Positions 1 through 10,726 of a stretch of DNA of 64,000 nucleotides are shown here, piece after piece. The position numbers were made by a program, and so were the translations under genes. The notes under the pieces are model-generated. The model was not told the DNA's origin. It was given only the letters and a program-made list of their open reading frames with translations, and made no database searches. How positions within the stretch are numbered: position 1 is the stretch's first letter; each line of letters starts with the position of its first letter. The stretch comes from Pseudomonas entomophila (GTDB taxonomy: Bacteria; Pseudomonadota; Gammaproteobacteria; Pseudomonadales; Pseudomonadaceae): NCBI RefSeq assembly GCF_029193575.1, contig NZ_JARGCS010000033.1, positions 1 to 64,000 on the forward strand, given 5' to 3'.

Positions 1-6
1 GGCGAA

Positions 7-894
7 TCAGGCGTCGTCACCGCGGATCGAGAAGTTGGCCATGTGCTCCAGGCCCTTGATCAGCGCCGAGTGGTCCCAGTTGCCGCCGCCCAGCGCCACG
101 CAGGTGCTGAACACCTGCTGGGCGTTGGAGGTGTTCGGCAGGTTGATGCCCAGTTCCTTGGCCCCTTGCAGCGCCAGGTTCAAATCCTTCTGGTGCAGGT
201 TGATGCGGAAGCCCGGGTCGAAGGTGCCCTTGATCATGCGCTCGGCATGCACTTCGAGGATCTTCGACGAGGCGAAGCCGCCCATCAGCGCCTCGCGCAC
301 CTTGGCCGGGTCGGCGCCGTTCTTGGCGGCGAACAGCAGCGCTTCGCCAACGGCCTGGATGTTCAGGGCGACGATGATCTGGTTGGCCACCTTGGCGGTC
401 TGGCCGTCGCCGTTGCCGCCGACGCGGGTGATGTTCTTGCCCATGGACTGGAACAGCGGCAGGGCGCGCTCGAAGGCGTTCGGGCAGCCGCCGACCATGA
501 TGCTCAGGGTCGCGGCCTTGGCGCCGACTTCGCCGCCGGAGACCGGGGCGTCGAGGTAGCTGGCGCCGGTGGCCTTGATCTTCTCGGCAAAGGCCTTGGT
601 GGCGGTGGGGGAGATCGAGCTCATGTCGATCACCACCTGGCCTTCGCCGACGCCCTCGGCGATGCCGTCAGCGCGGAACAGCACGTCTTCGACGTGCGGG
701 GTGTCCGGGACCATGACGATGATGAACTCGGCGGCCTGGGCCACGGCCTTGGGCGTGGGCAGGGCGGTGGCCACCAGGTCGACGGGCGCCGGGTCGTGGT
801 GGGTGGAGATAAACAGCTGGTGACCTGCCTTTTGCAGGTTCTGGGCCATGGGCTTGCCCATGATGCCGGTGCCGATGAAACCGATTTTAGCCAT
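7..894 (-). CDS. glxR: Tartronate semialdehyde reductase
   Basis: NAD(P)H-dependent reduction of tartronate semialdehyde to D-glycerate, the last step of the glyoxylate carboligase route; cytosolic. The 295-residue protein opens with a Rossmann dinucleotide motif (GFIGTGIMG, residues 5-13). It has the 3-hydroxyisobutyrate-dehydrogenase-family signature DAPVSGGEVGA near residue 115 and the catalytic-lysine region GQTAKVANQI near residue 165. It is the third gene of a minus-strand operon gcl-hyi-glxR, 59 bp after hyi, and the set identifies the substrate. The related 3-hydroxyisobutyrate dehydrogenase is less likely given the neighbours. Confidence 0.95.
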   Translation of the reverse strand: MAKIGFIGTGIMGKPMAQNLQKAGHQLFISTHHDPAPVDLVATALPTPKAVAQAAEFIIVMVPDTPHVEDVLFRADGIAEGVGEGQVVIDMSSISPTATKAFAEKIKATGASYLDAPVSGGEVGAKAATLSIMVGGCPNAFERALPLFQSMGKNITRVGGNGDGQTAKVANQIIVALNIQAVGEALLFAAKNGADPAKVREALMGGFASSKILEVHAERMIKGTFDPGFRINLHQKDLNLALQGAKELGINLPNTSNAQQVFSTCVALGGGNWDHSALIKGLEHMANFSIRGDDA

Positions 895-953
895 GAGAAA
901 TGTGCCTCTTTTCTTACTAGGGGGCGCGGACCCTGTGGGAGCCGCCGTGCGCG

Positions 954-1736
954 TTAAATGGCGTTATGGGACTTCAGCCAGCCGAGGCCGGCCTTGGTGC
1001 TGGCTAGCGGCTTGTACTCCGCGCCCACCCAGCCCTGGTAGCCGATACGGTCCAGGTGCTCGAACAGGAAGCGGTAGTTGATCTCACCTGTGCCCGGCTC
1101 GTGGCGCCCTGGGTTGTCGGCCAGCTGGATGTGCTGGATCGCGCCCAGGTTGGCTTCCATCGTGCGCGCCAGGTCACCTTCCATGACTTGCATGTGGTAG
1201 ATGTCGTACTGCAGGAACAGGTTGGGGCTGCCGACCTGCTCGCGGATCTCCAGCGCCTGTTTCGTGGTGTTGAGGTAGAAACCGGGGATGTCGCGGGTGT
1301 TGATCATCTCCATTACCAGCCGGATGCCCACGGCTTCGAGGCGGTTGGCGGCGTACTCGAGGTTGTCGAGCAGGGTGTTGCGCACCACGAACGGGTCCGC
1401 GCCTTGCGGCGTGATGCCGGCCAGGCAGTTGACCTGGGTGTTGCCCAGCACCTTGGCGTAGGCGATGGCGCTGTCGACTCCGGCGCGGAATTCCTCCACC
1501 CGGTCAGGGTGACAGGCGATGCCGCGCTCGCCCTTGGCCCAGTCACCGGCAGGCAGGTTGAACAACACCTGCTGCAACTGGTTGGCGTCCAGGCGGTCGC
1601 GCAGTTCCTCGACCGGGTAGTCGTAGGGGAACAGGTACTCGACGCCACGAAACCCGGCCTGGGCGGCGGCGTTGAAGCGGTCCAGGAAGTCCACCTCGGT
1701 GAACAGCATGGACAGGTTGGCGGCAAAACGGGGCAT
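954..1736 (-). CDS. hyi: Hydroxypyruvate isomerase
   Basis: Interconverts hydroxypyruvate and tartronate semialdehyde, linking glyoxylate carboligase to D-glycerate. The 260-residue protein has the usual length and the AP-endonuclease-2-type TIM barrel of the family. Expected metal-binding acidic residues lie in VMEMINTRDIPG (about 140) and WVGAEYKP (about 240). The ATG follows an AGGAG ribosome site, and the gene starts 12 bp after gcl ends, so the two are probably translated from one message. The neighbours make the assignment secure. Confidence 0.95.
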   Translation of the reverse strand: MPRFAANLSMLFTEVDFLDRFNAAAQAGFRGVEYLFPYDYPVEELRDRLDANQLQQVLFNLPAGDWAKGERGIACHPDRVEEFRAGVDSAIAYAKVLGNTQVNCLAGITPQGADPFVVRNTLLDNLEYAANRLEAVGIRLVMEMINTRDIPGFYLNTTKQALEIREQVGSPNLFLQYDIYHMQVMEGDLARTMEANLGAIQHIQLADNPGRHEPGTGEINYRFLFEHLDRIGYQGWVGAEYKPLASTKAGLGWLKSHNAI

Positions 1737-1748
1737 GGTCGGCTCCTG

Positions 1749-3524
<1,776 letters not shown>

Positions 3525-3602
3525 GGGGAACTCCTTTGCACGGGTCGATAATTTTTGTAGTGGCTGCCAGTCTGGATTAGGCTTGCGTACGGTAGAACAC
3601 CT

Positions 3603-3615
3603 GAAAATTGTTTTC
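3603..3615. promoter_or_regulatory. Inverted repeat in the gcl/LysR divergent gap
   Basis: GAAAA-TTG-TTTTC lies in the 112-bp gap between divergent gcl and the LysR gene, 22 bp upstream of the LysR start. Short AT-rich dyads of this kind are typical LysR recognition sites. Binding by the neighbouring regulator is inferred from position only. Confidence 0.4.
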
Positions 3616-3636
3616 TGTCGATATAAAAGGTATCGA

Positions 3637-4542
3637 ATGGCCCGGTACACAGAACTGCACAGCTTCGTCCAGGTCGCGCAGAAAGGCAGCTTCGCCGCCG
3701 CCGCGCTCAGTGAAGGGGTGACGCCGGCGATCCTTGGCCGGCGCCTGGATGCGCTGGAACGGCGCTTGGGGGTGAAGCTGATGCACCGCTCGACGCGCGG
3801 CTTGCGCCTGACCGAACTGGGCGAGCAGTTGCTCGAGCGCGCCAAGCAGCTGCTGCGCGACTTCGACGACATGGAGGCGGACATCAGCGCCAGTGGTTCG
3901 ATGGTCAAGGGCAACCTGCTGGTGTCGGCGCCGGCCTCGTTCGGCCGCTTGCACGTCGCGCCGCATGCACTTGGGTTTCACCAGCAGTTCCCCAACCTGA
4001 AACTGTCGTTCAACCTCACCGACAGCCTGGTCGACCTGGTCAGCGAGGGGTACGACATGAGCATCCGCATCGGCGGGGTGACCGACCCGAACTACGTGGC
4101 GGTGAAGCTGTTCGGCAACCGCCGGGTGGTGTGCGGCACGCCTGAGTATTTCGCCCGGCACGGCCGGCCGACCACGCTGGAGCAGTTGGCTGAACACAAT
4201 TGCCTGGCATTCACCCTGCAAGGCGGCCAGCAGCGCGGCTGGACCTTCCAGCGCGACGGTCGCCAGGTGGCGATGCGGGTGACCGGCAACCTGGCGTGCA
4301 ACGATGGTGAGCTGCTGTTTTCGTGGATGAGGCAGGGGTTGGGTATCGGCTGGCGCTCGACCTGGGAGATCCATAACGAGCTGATGAGCGGGGAACTGGT
4401 GACGGTACTGGATGATTTCGCCTTGCCGGATTACGACATCCAGGCGGTGTACCCGCAGCAGCGCTTCCTGCCGGCGAAGGTGCGCTATTTCATCGAGTAC
4501 CTGAAGACGGTGTACCGCAGCCCCGGTTATTGGGAGCGCTGA
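3637..4542 (+). CDS. LysR-family regulator beside gcl operon
   Basis: 301-residue LysR-type regulator. The N-terminal winged helix (residues 1-60, with [27 protein letters not shown]) is followed by the two-lobed effector-binding domain. The start ATGGCCCGG follows AAAAGG at 3625-3630; the frame is open upstream, but only this start gives a normal LysR N-terminus. Divergent transcription from gcl across 112 bp suggests it controls the glyoxylate operon and itself, possibly sensing a glyoxylate-pathway intermediate (inference). It belongs to the CrgA-like subgroup by general appearance ([17 protein letters not shown] spacing). Confidence 0.9.
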   Translation: MARYTELHSFVQVAQKGSFAAAALSEGVTPAILGRRLDALERRLGVKLMHRSTRGLRLTELGEQLLERAKQLLRDFDDMEADISASGSMVKGNLLVSAPASFGRLHVAPHALGFHQQFPNLKLSFNLTDSLVDLVSEGYDMSIRIGGVTDPNYVAVKLFGNRRVVCGTPEYFARHGRPTTLEQLAEHNCLAFTLQGGQQRGWTFQRDGRQVAMRVTGNLACNDGELLFSWMRQGLGIGWRSTWEIHNELMSGELVTVLDDFALPDYDIQAVYPQQRFLPAKVRYFIEYLKTVYRSPGYWER

Positions 4543-4575
4543 CAGCCCCCGTCAGCCGCTTGGATCTTGCCCTGA

Positions 4576-4845
4576 TCATTCCTTGGAGATCCATTTGGCG
4601 ATTTCATTGCAGTATTTGAACTTCTGCCCCTCGCACTGTGAGATGCACTGGCGTGTGTCGAATTTCAGGTCGTCGAACAGCTTGTTCCTCGCGAGTGTGG
4701 CCAGGTCGCTTCCGTAGTCCTTGATGTTCTTTTCCTTGCGCTGCACCGCCTCGTAGTAGGTGCTGCACATATAACCCTCTTCCGCCAGGGCAGGTAAGGC
4801 ACTCACCAGCAAGGTCGATGACAGGAACCAGAGTTTCTTCTTCAT
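4576..4845 (-). CDS. Small secreted four-cysteine protein, unknown
   Basis: 89 residues starting MKKKLWFLSS, chosen because it gives a clean signal peptide (Lys-rich n-region, hydrophobic core, cleavage after ALPALA near residue 22). The frame extends further upstream without a signal. The mature part is about 67 residues, strongly charged, with four cysteines (MCSTYY, RQCISQC, KYCNE), so two disulfides are possible after export to the periplasm. No family is recognised. It stands alone between convergent-side LysR and the AbrB permease gene. Confidence 0.6.
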   Translation of the reverse strand: MKKKLWFLSSTLLVSALPALAEEGYMCSTYYEAVQRKEKNIKDYGSDLATLARNKLFDDLKFDTRQCISQCEGQKFKYCNEIAKWISKE

Positions 4846-4966
4846 TTGAACCCCCAAGGAAGGAAACGTCGACACCTCGCAGGATTCTAGCTGGCCACTT
4901 GCGATCATCAAGCCGCCAACCACGCCAACCCTCTACGGCAAGCCCGCGCCTGCAGGGGATGCGTCG

Positions 4967-6037
4967 TTATCGAGCCTGGGTCAGGCGAATGATCTGCCGG
5001 GCGATATACGCCCCTGTCAGGATCACCCCGAACAACCGCAGGGTCTGCATCGCCAGCACCATGCCGACGTCGGCGTGGGTCTCCACCGCGATGATCGCCA
5101 TCGCATCCAGCCCGCCTGGGCTGGTGGCCAGGTACAGGGACAGGAAGTCGATGCCGGTGGCACGTGCCAGCAACCAGGCGCAGGCCGCGCACAGCACGAT
5201 CAGTGCCACCGCGCCGGCGATCATGGTCGGCAGGCGCTTCCACACGTAGCGCACGGTCTGCCGGTCGAAACGCAGGCCGATGTAGCAGCCGATGGCGCCG
5301 TAGGCAAAGGCCAGTAGCCCGCTTGGCAGGCTGATTTGCAACACCCCTGTTAGCTGCAACGCCGCGCCCAGCAGCAACGGCAGCAGCAGCGCGCCGGCGG
5401 GCAGGCGGCTGCCGGCGAACACGCCGACCAGCACCACCATCAACCCCAGTAGCAGGTCGAGGGGTGCCATCGCCTGCACGGAAGAGGGCACGTTGGCCGT
5501 CTCGCTGACCAGCTCGCTGGCACCGAGCAGGTGGCTGACCAGCGAACCGATCATCACCACGCACACCACTCGCACGTACTGCATGGTCGCCACCACGCGG
5601 CCGTCGGCGCCGTTGTCCTCGGCCATCGAGACCATCGCCGAGGCGGCACCCGGCGCGGTACCCCAAGCCGCGGTATTGCCGGGGATACCCCCAAAGCGCA
5701 CCGTGCCCAAGCCGACCACGGCGCTGAGCAACACGGTGATCAGCGTGGCCAGCAGCATCAACTGCCAGGATTGCGCCAGCGAGGCCAGTACCGGCCAGGT
5801 CACCGAGTGCGCGACCAACAGGCCGACACAGCCCTGGCCGAAGCGGAACACATGGCGGTGCAGGCGCAGGCGCGCACCAGCCACGCCAAACAGGATGGCG
5901 ACCAGCATCGGGCCGAGAAACAGCCCGGCCGGCACGGCCAGCGCATGCAGCAACTGCCCGGCGGTGCCGGCGCAGAGCGCCAGGGCCAGCCATTGCAGGA
6001 TAGGGGGGTAGGGTGGGGTGGAAGGCAAAGTGGGCAA
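4967..6037 (-). CDS. AbrB-family membrane protein (PF05145 type)
   Basis: Inner-membrane protein of 356 residues with about ten hydrophobic segments. It carries an internal duplication typical of the AbrB/ammonia-monooxygenase-like family: GTAPGAASAM followed by D-x6-V-x3-Q-x2-R near residue 125, and ATSPGGLDAM with the same spacing near residue 300. The start is TTG, preceded by GGGAG at good spacing; no suitable ATG precedes the first membrane segment. It is divergent from a LysR gene, which probably regulates it. The substrate is unknown; a carboxylate or small-molecule transporter role is only a guess. Confidence 0.8.
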   Translation of the reverse strand: MPTLPSTPPYPPILQWLALALCAGTAGQLLHALAVPAGLFLGPMLVAILFGVAGARLRLHRHVFRFGQGCVGLLVAHSVTWPVLASLAQSWQLMLLATLITVLLSAVVGLGTVRFGGIPGNTAAWGTAPGAASAMVSMAEDNGADGRVVATMQYVRVVCVVMIGSLVSHLLGASELVSETANVPSSVQAMAPLDLLLGLMVVLVGVFAGSRLPAGALLLPLLLGAALQLTGVLQISLPSGLLAFAYGAIGCYIGLRFDRQTVRYVWKRLPTMIAGAVALIVLCAACAWLLARATGIDFLSLYLATSPGGLDAMAIIAVETHADVGMVLAMQTLRLFGVILTGAYIARQIIRLTQAR

Positions 6038-6083
6038 CGTCGGATCTCCCTGTACGGCGGATGGAGAAAATTATCGACGCCGT

Positions 6084-6138
6084 GATTCATCAAGTCTATT
6101 TTCTACTTTCGATGAATCGATAACTGAAATTCATGAAT
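6084..6138. promoter_or_regulatory. Divergent operator region between AbrB permease and LysR
   Basis: The gap holds GATTCATC (6084-6091) and its inverse GATGAATC (6111-6118), 19 bp apart, plus a perfect palindrome ATTCATGAAT (6129-6138) ending one base before the LysR start. The ATTCAT/ATGAAT half-site recurs four times, as expected for a LysR tetramer contacting a long operator. The regulator assignment is inferred from location. Confidence 0.5.
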
Positions 6139-6139
6139 C

Positions 6140-7042
6140 ATGGACCTTCGAGACCTTACCTATTTTCAGACCATCGCCGAGATTGGCCACCTGGGCCGCG
6201 CCGCGGAAAAGCTCAACCGCAGCCAGCCGGCGCTGAGCAAGAGCATTCAGCGCCTGGAGGAATCCCTGGGCACGCGGTTGTTCCAGCGTGACGGGCGGCG
6301 CATCAAGCTCACCGATGTCGGTGCGCTGTTGCTGGCGCGGGGCAAGCAGTTGCAACTGGACATCGCCCAGACCGAGCGCGAGGTGCGAGATTTCGCCAGC
6401 GGGCTGGTGGGCAACATCCGCTTGGGCTGCGCCGCGAGCATGGCCGAGCACCTGTTGCCGCAGTTGGCCGCAGCGCTGCTGGAGCGCGCGCCGGAACTGA
6501 CCCTGAAATTGACCATCGGCCAGGATGACGTGCTCAAGGAGTCGCTGGTGTCGGGCCGGCTGGATGCGATCATCTGCACCTTGATCGTCGAAGACCCGAA
6601 GTTCCGTTCCTACCCCATCCTGCAAGACGAGGCGGTAGTGGTGGCCAGCGCCGAGCACCCGGTGTTCGATGGTCCCATCGCGCTCAAGGACCTGTGCCAA
6701 TACCGCTGGGTGCTGGGCGGGCCGACAGTGACTGCGCGGCGCTGGATCGACAACGTGTTCGTCGAACACCAACTGCCGCCGCCGCAGGTGCAGATCGAGA
6801 CCAACTCGATCTCGCTGTTGCCGCGGTTGATCGCCCAGACCCGACTGCTGAGCTTCGCCGCGCGGGAAACCCTCGAGCACGGCCTGGGCACTTCGTGGCT
6901 GCGCGAAGTGTCGCTGGCCGAGACCACCATGAGCCGCACGGTGGCGGTTTCGGTACGTGCCGAGGGCTACCTGCCGCCAGCGGTCGGGGCGATGGTCGAG
7001 CTGCTGCGCGACGCCGGCCCCGGGTTCTTTCGCAACGATTGA
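6140..7042 (+). CDS. LysR-family regulator of the AbrB permease
   Basis: 300-residue LysR-type protein: winged helix at residues 1-60 (HLGRAAEKLNRSQPALSKSIQRLEESLG), linker helix, then an effector domain beginning LVGNIRLGCAAS near residue 90. It is divergent from the permease gene across about 100 bp of repeat-containing DNA and ends 3 bp before the convergent MFS gene stop. It probably activates the permease gene in response to the transported compound (inference). The ATG lies directly after the ATTCATGAAT palindrome and lacks a good ribosome site. Confidence 0.9.
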   Translation: MDLRDLTYFQTIAEIGHLGRAAEKLNRSQPALSKSIQRLEESLGTRLFQRDGRRIKLTDVGALLLARGKQLQLDIAQTEREVRDFASGLVGNIRLGCAASMAEHLLPQLAAALLERAPELTLKLTIGQDDVLKESLVSGRLDAIICTLIVEDPKFRSYPILQDEAVVVASAEHPVFDGPIALKDLCQYRWVLGGPTVTARRWIDNVFVEHQLPPPQVQIETNSISLLPRLIAQTRLLSFAARETLEHGLGTSWLREVSLAETTMSRTVAVSVRAEGYLPPAVGAMVELLRDAGPGFFRND

Positions 7043-7045
7043 CCG

Positions 7046-8221
7046 TCAGGCCATCGATGCCTGGTAGGCGGGTGGACGCAGGCGCGTGGCCAGGCCCAGC
7101 AGCACCAGCGCGCCCACCAGCATCACCCCCCAGGCCCAGTGCAGCGAGCTCAGATGGTCGCGCACCAGCCCGGCCACCAGCGGCATGCTGGCGGCGATCA
7201 GGTAGCCGCCGCCTTGCACGAAGGCCAGCAACGAGCCGGCCTCGGCCGGGGAGTGGGCGTGGTCGAGGGTGACGATCAGCGACAGTGGGAACAGCGCGCC
7301 GATGCCCAGGCCCAGGCACAGGGTGGCGACGATCGCCAGTTCGCCTGGCGCGCTCAGCAGGCACAGCAGCCCAGCGATCAGCAGCAGGATCACCAGGGTC
7401 AGTGGCTGGCGACGGTCGGGGAAGCGCTGGATCAGCGCCGACACCAGCAGGCCGGCGAACACCTCGGTGACCGTCAGCGCACCCAGCAGGTAGCCTGCTT
7501 CGCTGGCCGTCCAGCCCAGCTCCACGTAGAACGGCGGCAGCCATGCCAGCACCAGGGTGTAGGCGCCGGTGCCGATGCCGAAGAACAGCAGCAGCAACCA
7601 GGCCCTTGCCTGGCGCCACGGCAAGCGTGCGGCAGCGGGGTAGGCCGGTTGCGGGCCCGCCGCCAGCAACCAGGCGAGCAAGGCGACCAGCGCCGGAATG
7701 GCCGCGTAGCCCAGGGTCAGCTTCCAGCCCAGCACGGCCGCGCTCGGTGCCGCCGCTGCGGCGGCAATGGCCGCGCCGCCCATGATGCCGGTAGTGAACA
7801 GGCCCATCAGCATGCCCGCGCTTTCTGGGTGGTTGCGCTTGAGGAAGGCTGGCATCAGCGACTGGATCACGGCGATACCGATACCGCCCAGGGCGGCGCT
7901 GGCGATCAGCGTGCCGGCCGACTCGACATAGCTGCGCGCCGCACAGGCGGCAGCGATCAGCGCGATGCCCAGGGCCACGCCCTTGACCTCTCCAATCAAG
8001 CGCAGCAACCAGGGCCCGCTCAAGGCGAACAGGCCCATCATCATGACCGGCAAGGTGGTCAGCAGCCCACCCTGGGCATTGCTCAGGCCCAGGTCGTGCT
8101 GCAGCAGGTCGAGCAATGGGCCGATCGAAGCCATGATCGGCCGCAGGTTGATGCCGACCAGCACGGCCAGCAGGACGACGCAGGCCTTCGACGGGCCGTC
8201 GGCGTGAATGGGGTTACGCAT
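7046..8221 (-). CDS. CynX/NimT-type MFS transporter
   Basis: 391-residue major facilitator with about twelve membrane segments and the CynX/NimT-like opening VGINLRPIMASIGPLL. The ATG (MRNPIHADG) overlaps the end of the upstream hydrolase gene by 8 bp, indicating translational coupling. It is the second gene of a hydrolase-MFS operon divergent from a MarR gene. Substrate unknown; pairing with an alpha/beta hydrolase suggests uptake of an ester, lactone or amide that is hydrolysed inside, or export of its product. A second CynX-like transporter lies at 56.9 kb. Confidence 0.85.
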   Translation of the reverse strand: MRNPIHADGPSKACVVLLAVLVGINLRPIMASIGPLLDLLQHDLGLSNAQGGLLTTLPVMMMGLFALSGPWLLRLIGEVKGVALGIALIAAACAARSYVESAGTLIASAALGGIGIAVIQSLMPAFLKRNHPESAGMLMGLFTTGIMGGAAIAAAAAAPSAAVLGWKLTLGYAAIPALVALLAWLLAAGPQPAYPAAARLPWRQARAWLLLLFFGIGTGAYTLVLAWLPPFYVELGWTASEAGYLLGALTVTEVFAGLLVSALIQRFPDRRQPLTLVILLLIAGLLCLLSAPGELAIVATLCLGLGIGALFPLSLIVTLDHAHSPAEAGSLLAFVQGGGYLIAASMPLVAGLVRDHLSSLHWAWGVMLVGALVLLGLATRLRPPAYQASMA

Positions 8222-9026
8222 GCTGAGGGTGCTCCTGCAAGAAAAACGCGAGCTCGTAGTTGAACGCCAGGGCGTGGGGAACGTTGAACACATGGCCTTC
8301 GCCAGTGAGAGTGACCCGGCGACAGCGGGCGATGCGCCGGGCGATTTCGTCGGCCTCCGCGACGGGGCTCATGCGATCGTGCTCGCAGGCGAGCACCAGG
8401 GTTGGCGCATCGATCCGTTGCAGGCGCTCGCTCAGGTCGTAGTGCTTCATGCCCTGGCACCAGTTGATCTGGTTCTGCGCGCCCTGGGTCGCCGCTTGGG
8501 CGTGCCAGGCCTGGTACAAACGCTGGCCTTGGGGCGAGGCGGCGAAGCTTTCGCCCACCAGGGCTGGCCAGGTCGCCTTGAAACGCTTGAGGCAGCCGTC
8601 GGGCTGGGCGAGGGCGTCGATCCACTCGTCGAGCATCTGTGCGCGGTGCGGAGCCTTCATGGTCAGGAACGTGCCGGCGACCGCCAGGCTTTCCACCGCG
8701 GCCGGCACTTCGCAGGCCAGTTCCAGGGCGACCATGCCACCCAGCGACAGGCCCACCAACTGGGCACTTTCAAGCCCCAGGTGGTCGAGCAAGGCGAGGA
8801 TGCCCAGGGCCTGGCCGCGCGCGCTGATCGATGCCGGAGCGTCACTGGACGCGCCGTGGCCGAGCAGGTCAGGTACGATGACGCGGTGCTCGAGGCGCAG
8901 CAGCGCGGCCACCTGGTCTGACCAGGCGCGGCCACTGTTGCCCAGGCCGTGCAGCAGCACGACCGGGGTGCCGGCGCCTGCGTCGAAGTAGTAGTAACGA
9001 TTCCGTCCGTGTTCGAAGAACGCCAT
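8214..9026 (-). CDS. Alpha/beta-fold hydrolase
   Basis: 270 residues. Oxyanion-hole motif HGLGN (26-30), nucleophile elbow GLSLGG with Ser94, acid in ACEHDRMSP (about 216) and catalytic His in GEGHVFN (about 244), so the triad is complete. General resemblance is to 3-oxoadipate enol-lactonase and meta-cleavage hydrolases, but the substrate cannot be read from sequence. It is the first gene of an operon with the MFS transporter (8-bp overlap) and divergent from a MarR regulator across a palindromic operator. Confidence 0.85.
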   Translation of the reverse strand: MAFFEHGRNRYYYFDAGAGTPVVLLHGLGNSGRAWSDQVAALLRLEHRVIVPDLLGHGASSDAPASISARGQALGILALLDHLGLESAQLVGLSLGGMVALELACEVPAAVESLAVAGTFLTMKAPHRAQMLDEWIDALAQPDGCLKRFKATWPALVGESFAASPQGQRLYQAWHAQAATQGAQNQINWCQGMKHYDLSERLQRIDAPTLVLACEHDRMSPVAEADEIARRIARCRRVTLTGEGHVFNVPHALAFNYELAFFLQEHPQHA

Positions 9027-9065
9027 GTTTACTCCTGATCCATCATGTCGTGCCCATCAAGATAG

Positions 9066-9077
9066 CTTAACGTTAAG
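9066..9077. promoter_or_regulatory. Perfect palindrome, candidate MarR operator
   Basis: CTTAACGTTAAG is a perfect 12-bp palindrome in the 126-bp gap between the hydrolase start (9026, minus) and the MarR start (9153, plus). AT-rich dyads of this size are the usual binding sites of MarR dimers in divergent promoters. The likely regulator is the adjacent MarR protein (inference). Confidence 0.6.
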
Positions 9078-9152
9078 ATATTTTGAAAGCCTCAAGGTTC
9101 AGGTAGGTGAAGCGATTCACGGATCTTCCAGTTTGAACGGGCGATACCAGCT

Positions 9153-9659
9153 ATGAACGATCATGTCGATTTCGTCGTCGCGCAGTGGGCGCAGGCGATG
9201 CCGTCCGTGGACGCCTCGTCCATGGAGGTTTTCGGGCGCATGGTGCGCATCCAGAAGCACTTGGAGCGCCTGCGTGTGGAGGCCTTGGCGCAATATGGCT
9301 TCAAGGAGGGCGAGTTCGACGTGCTGGCGACCTTGCGCCGCGCGGGGGCGCCGTACCGGCTCACGCCCACCGAGCTGTACCGCTCGCTGCTGGTCACCTC
9401 GGGAGCCATGACCAACCGCCTGGCACGGCTGGAAAGCGCCGGCATGGTCGAGCGCGTGGCCGACCACCACGACAAGCGCAGCTCCCACGTGGCGCTCACC
9501 GCCGCGGGCAAGGCGTTGATCGAACAGGCGGTGTTTACCCATACTGAGATCCAGGAACTGGTACTGGCGTCCCTGAACGCGCAACAGCGCAAAAGCCTGG
9601 CCACGCTGCTCAAGCAGGTGTTGGCCAGCCTGCCGGGCGAGGGCGCCCCGCAAGATTGA
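9153..9659 (+). CDS. MarR-family regulator
   Basis: 168-residue MarR protein: the winged helix in the middle (LTPTELYRSLLVTSGAMTNRLARLESAGMVERV, about 68-100) with the wing motif DHHDKRSSHVALT, which carries the conserved D-x-R. It is divergent from the hydrolase/MFS operon across a perfect palindrome, so it probably represses that operon and itself. It also sits 26 bp upstream of the LysR gene that begins the oxygenase/ligase cluster, on the same strand with no visible terminator, so it may share a transcript with it. Confidence 0.9.
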   Translation: MNDHVDFVVAQWAQAMPSVDASSMEVFGRMVRIQKHLERLRVEALAQYGFKEGEFDVLATLRRAGAPYRLTPTELYRSLLVTSGAMTNRLARLESAGMVERVADHHDKRSSHVALTAAGKALIEQAVFTHTEIQELVLASLNAQQRKSLATLLKQVLASLPGEGAPQD

Positions 9660-9685
9660 ACCCCGAAAATTCAGGAGGAATTTTC

Positions 9686-10624
9686 ATGCTTCACAGCAAT
9701 TACCTGAAGCAACTGGACCTGCAAGACATCGTGGTCTTCCTCAACCTGCTCGAACAGCGCAGTGCCAAGCGCACCGCCGAACTGATGAGCGTCAGCCAAC
9801 CCACCGTCAGCTACTGCTTGAAGCGCCTGCGTGGATGCTTCGACGACACCCTGTTCGCCTCGTCCCAAGGCGTGCTGTTGCCGACCACCAAGGCCGAAAA
9901 GATCGCCCCCTACTTGCGCGTGGTGGTCGAGTCGGTCAACCGCTGCGCCGAGGATGACAGCGGCGCCTCGCCCCTGGCGTTGCGCAAGACCTGGCGCCTG
10001 TGCGCCCCCGAGTACTTCGAGCTGTCGGTGCTGCCGCAGGCCCTGGCCGTGCTGGCGCGCACCCAGGCCAACACCTCGTTGCACCTGGAGCGTCTTAGCC
10101 GCGACCTGCCGGTGGACAAGTTGATCAGCGGCGACATCGACATCGCTATCGGCTTCGGCCCTGGCTACCACCAGATGCACCCCGAGCTGCAATGGCAGGC
10201 GGTGCTCAACGACGATTTCGTCTGCCTGACCAGCCAGGCCGCGCTGGCCACCCCCGGGGCCATGAGCCTGGATGAGTTCTGCGCCTCGCCGCATGTGTTC
10301 CCCACGCCGTGGATCTCCGAGAAGAACATGGTCGACAGCTGGCTCGAGAAGGTCGGCCGCTCGCGCAACATGCTGGTGCGCGCCAACGGCTACCAGGCCT
10401 GCGTCAACATCGTCGCCGCCGTGCCTGCCACCCTGGCGCTGCCGGCGCGGCTGTTGCCGTGCCTGCGCATCCCCGAAACCGTGCAGGTGTGCCAGCCGCC
10501 GCTGGGCTTCCCGACCTTCACCCTGGACATGATCTGGGCCCGCGACCGTAGCGAGAGCCGCGACATCGCCAGCTTGCGCAACCTGGTGCAAGACGTGGCC
10601 GGGGCCATGTTGAACGAGCGATGA
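9686..10624 (+). CDS. LysR-family regulator of oxygenase/ligase cluster
   Basis: 312-residue LysR protein. The start MLHSNYLKQ was chosen because AGGAGG (9673-9678) precedes it at 7 bp; an earlier in-frame start lacks a site. The DNA-binding domain (AKRTAELMSVSQPTVSYCLKRLRGCFDDTLF) is of the NodD/LeuO-like subtype, then an effector domain from about residue 95. Unusually for LysR genes it points the same way as its likely targets, 129 bp upstream of the oxygenase gene, so it may be both regulator and first gene of the unit. Confidence 0.9.
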   Translation: MLHSNYLKQLDLQDIVVFLNLLEQRSAKRTAELMSVSQPTVSYCLKRLRGCFDDTLFASSQGVLLPTTKAEKIAPYLRVVVESVNRCAEDDSGASPLALRKTWRLCAPEYFELSVLPQALAVLARTQANTSLHLERLSRDLPVDKLISGDIDIAIGFGPGYHQMHPELQWQAVLNDDFVCLTSQAALATPGAMSLDEFCASPHVFPTPWISEKNMVDSWLEKVGRSRNMLVRANGYQACVNIVAAVPATLALPARLLPCLRIPETVQVCQPPLGFPTFTLDMIWARDRSESRDIASLRNLVQDVAGAMLNER

Positions 10625-10703
10625 CTGGCACTTTTAAATTTTCTGAGTGCATTTAGATTTCTTAAAACCAGCCCCTTCGGCATTTCCCTTACTGTGGGTT
10701 CAT

Positions 10704-10726
10704 CGGGCAGCGGATGGTTCTGCCCG
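10704..10726 (+). promoter_or_regulatory. Leader hairpin before oxygenase gene
   Basis: CGGGCAG and CTGCCCG form a 7-bp stem with a 9-nt loop, ending 13 bp before the AAGGAGG ribosome site (10739-10745) of the oxygenase gene. The preceding 60 bases are AT-rich (TTTTAAATTTTCT...) and could hold the promoter. The hairpin may affect message stability or translation; no T-run follows, so it is not a normal terminator. Confidence 0.3.
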
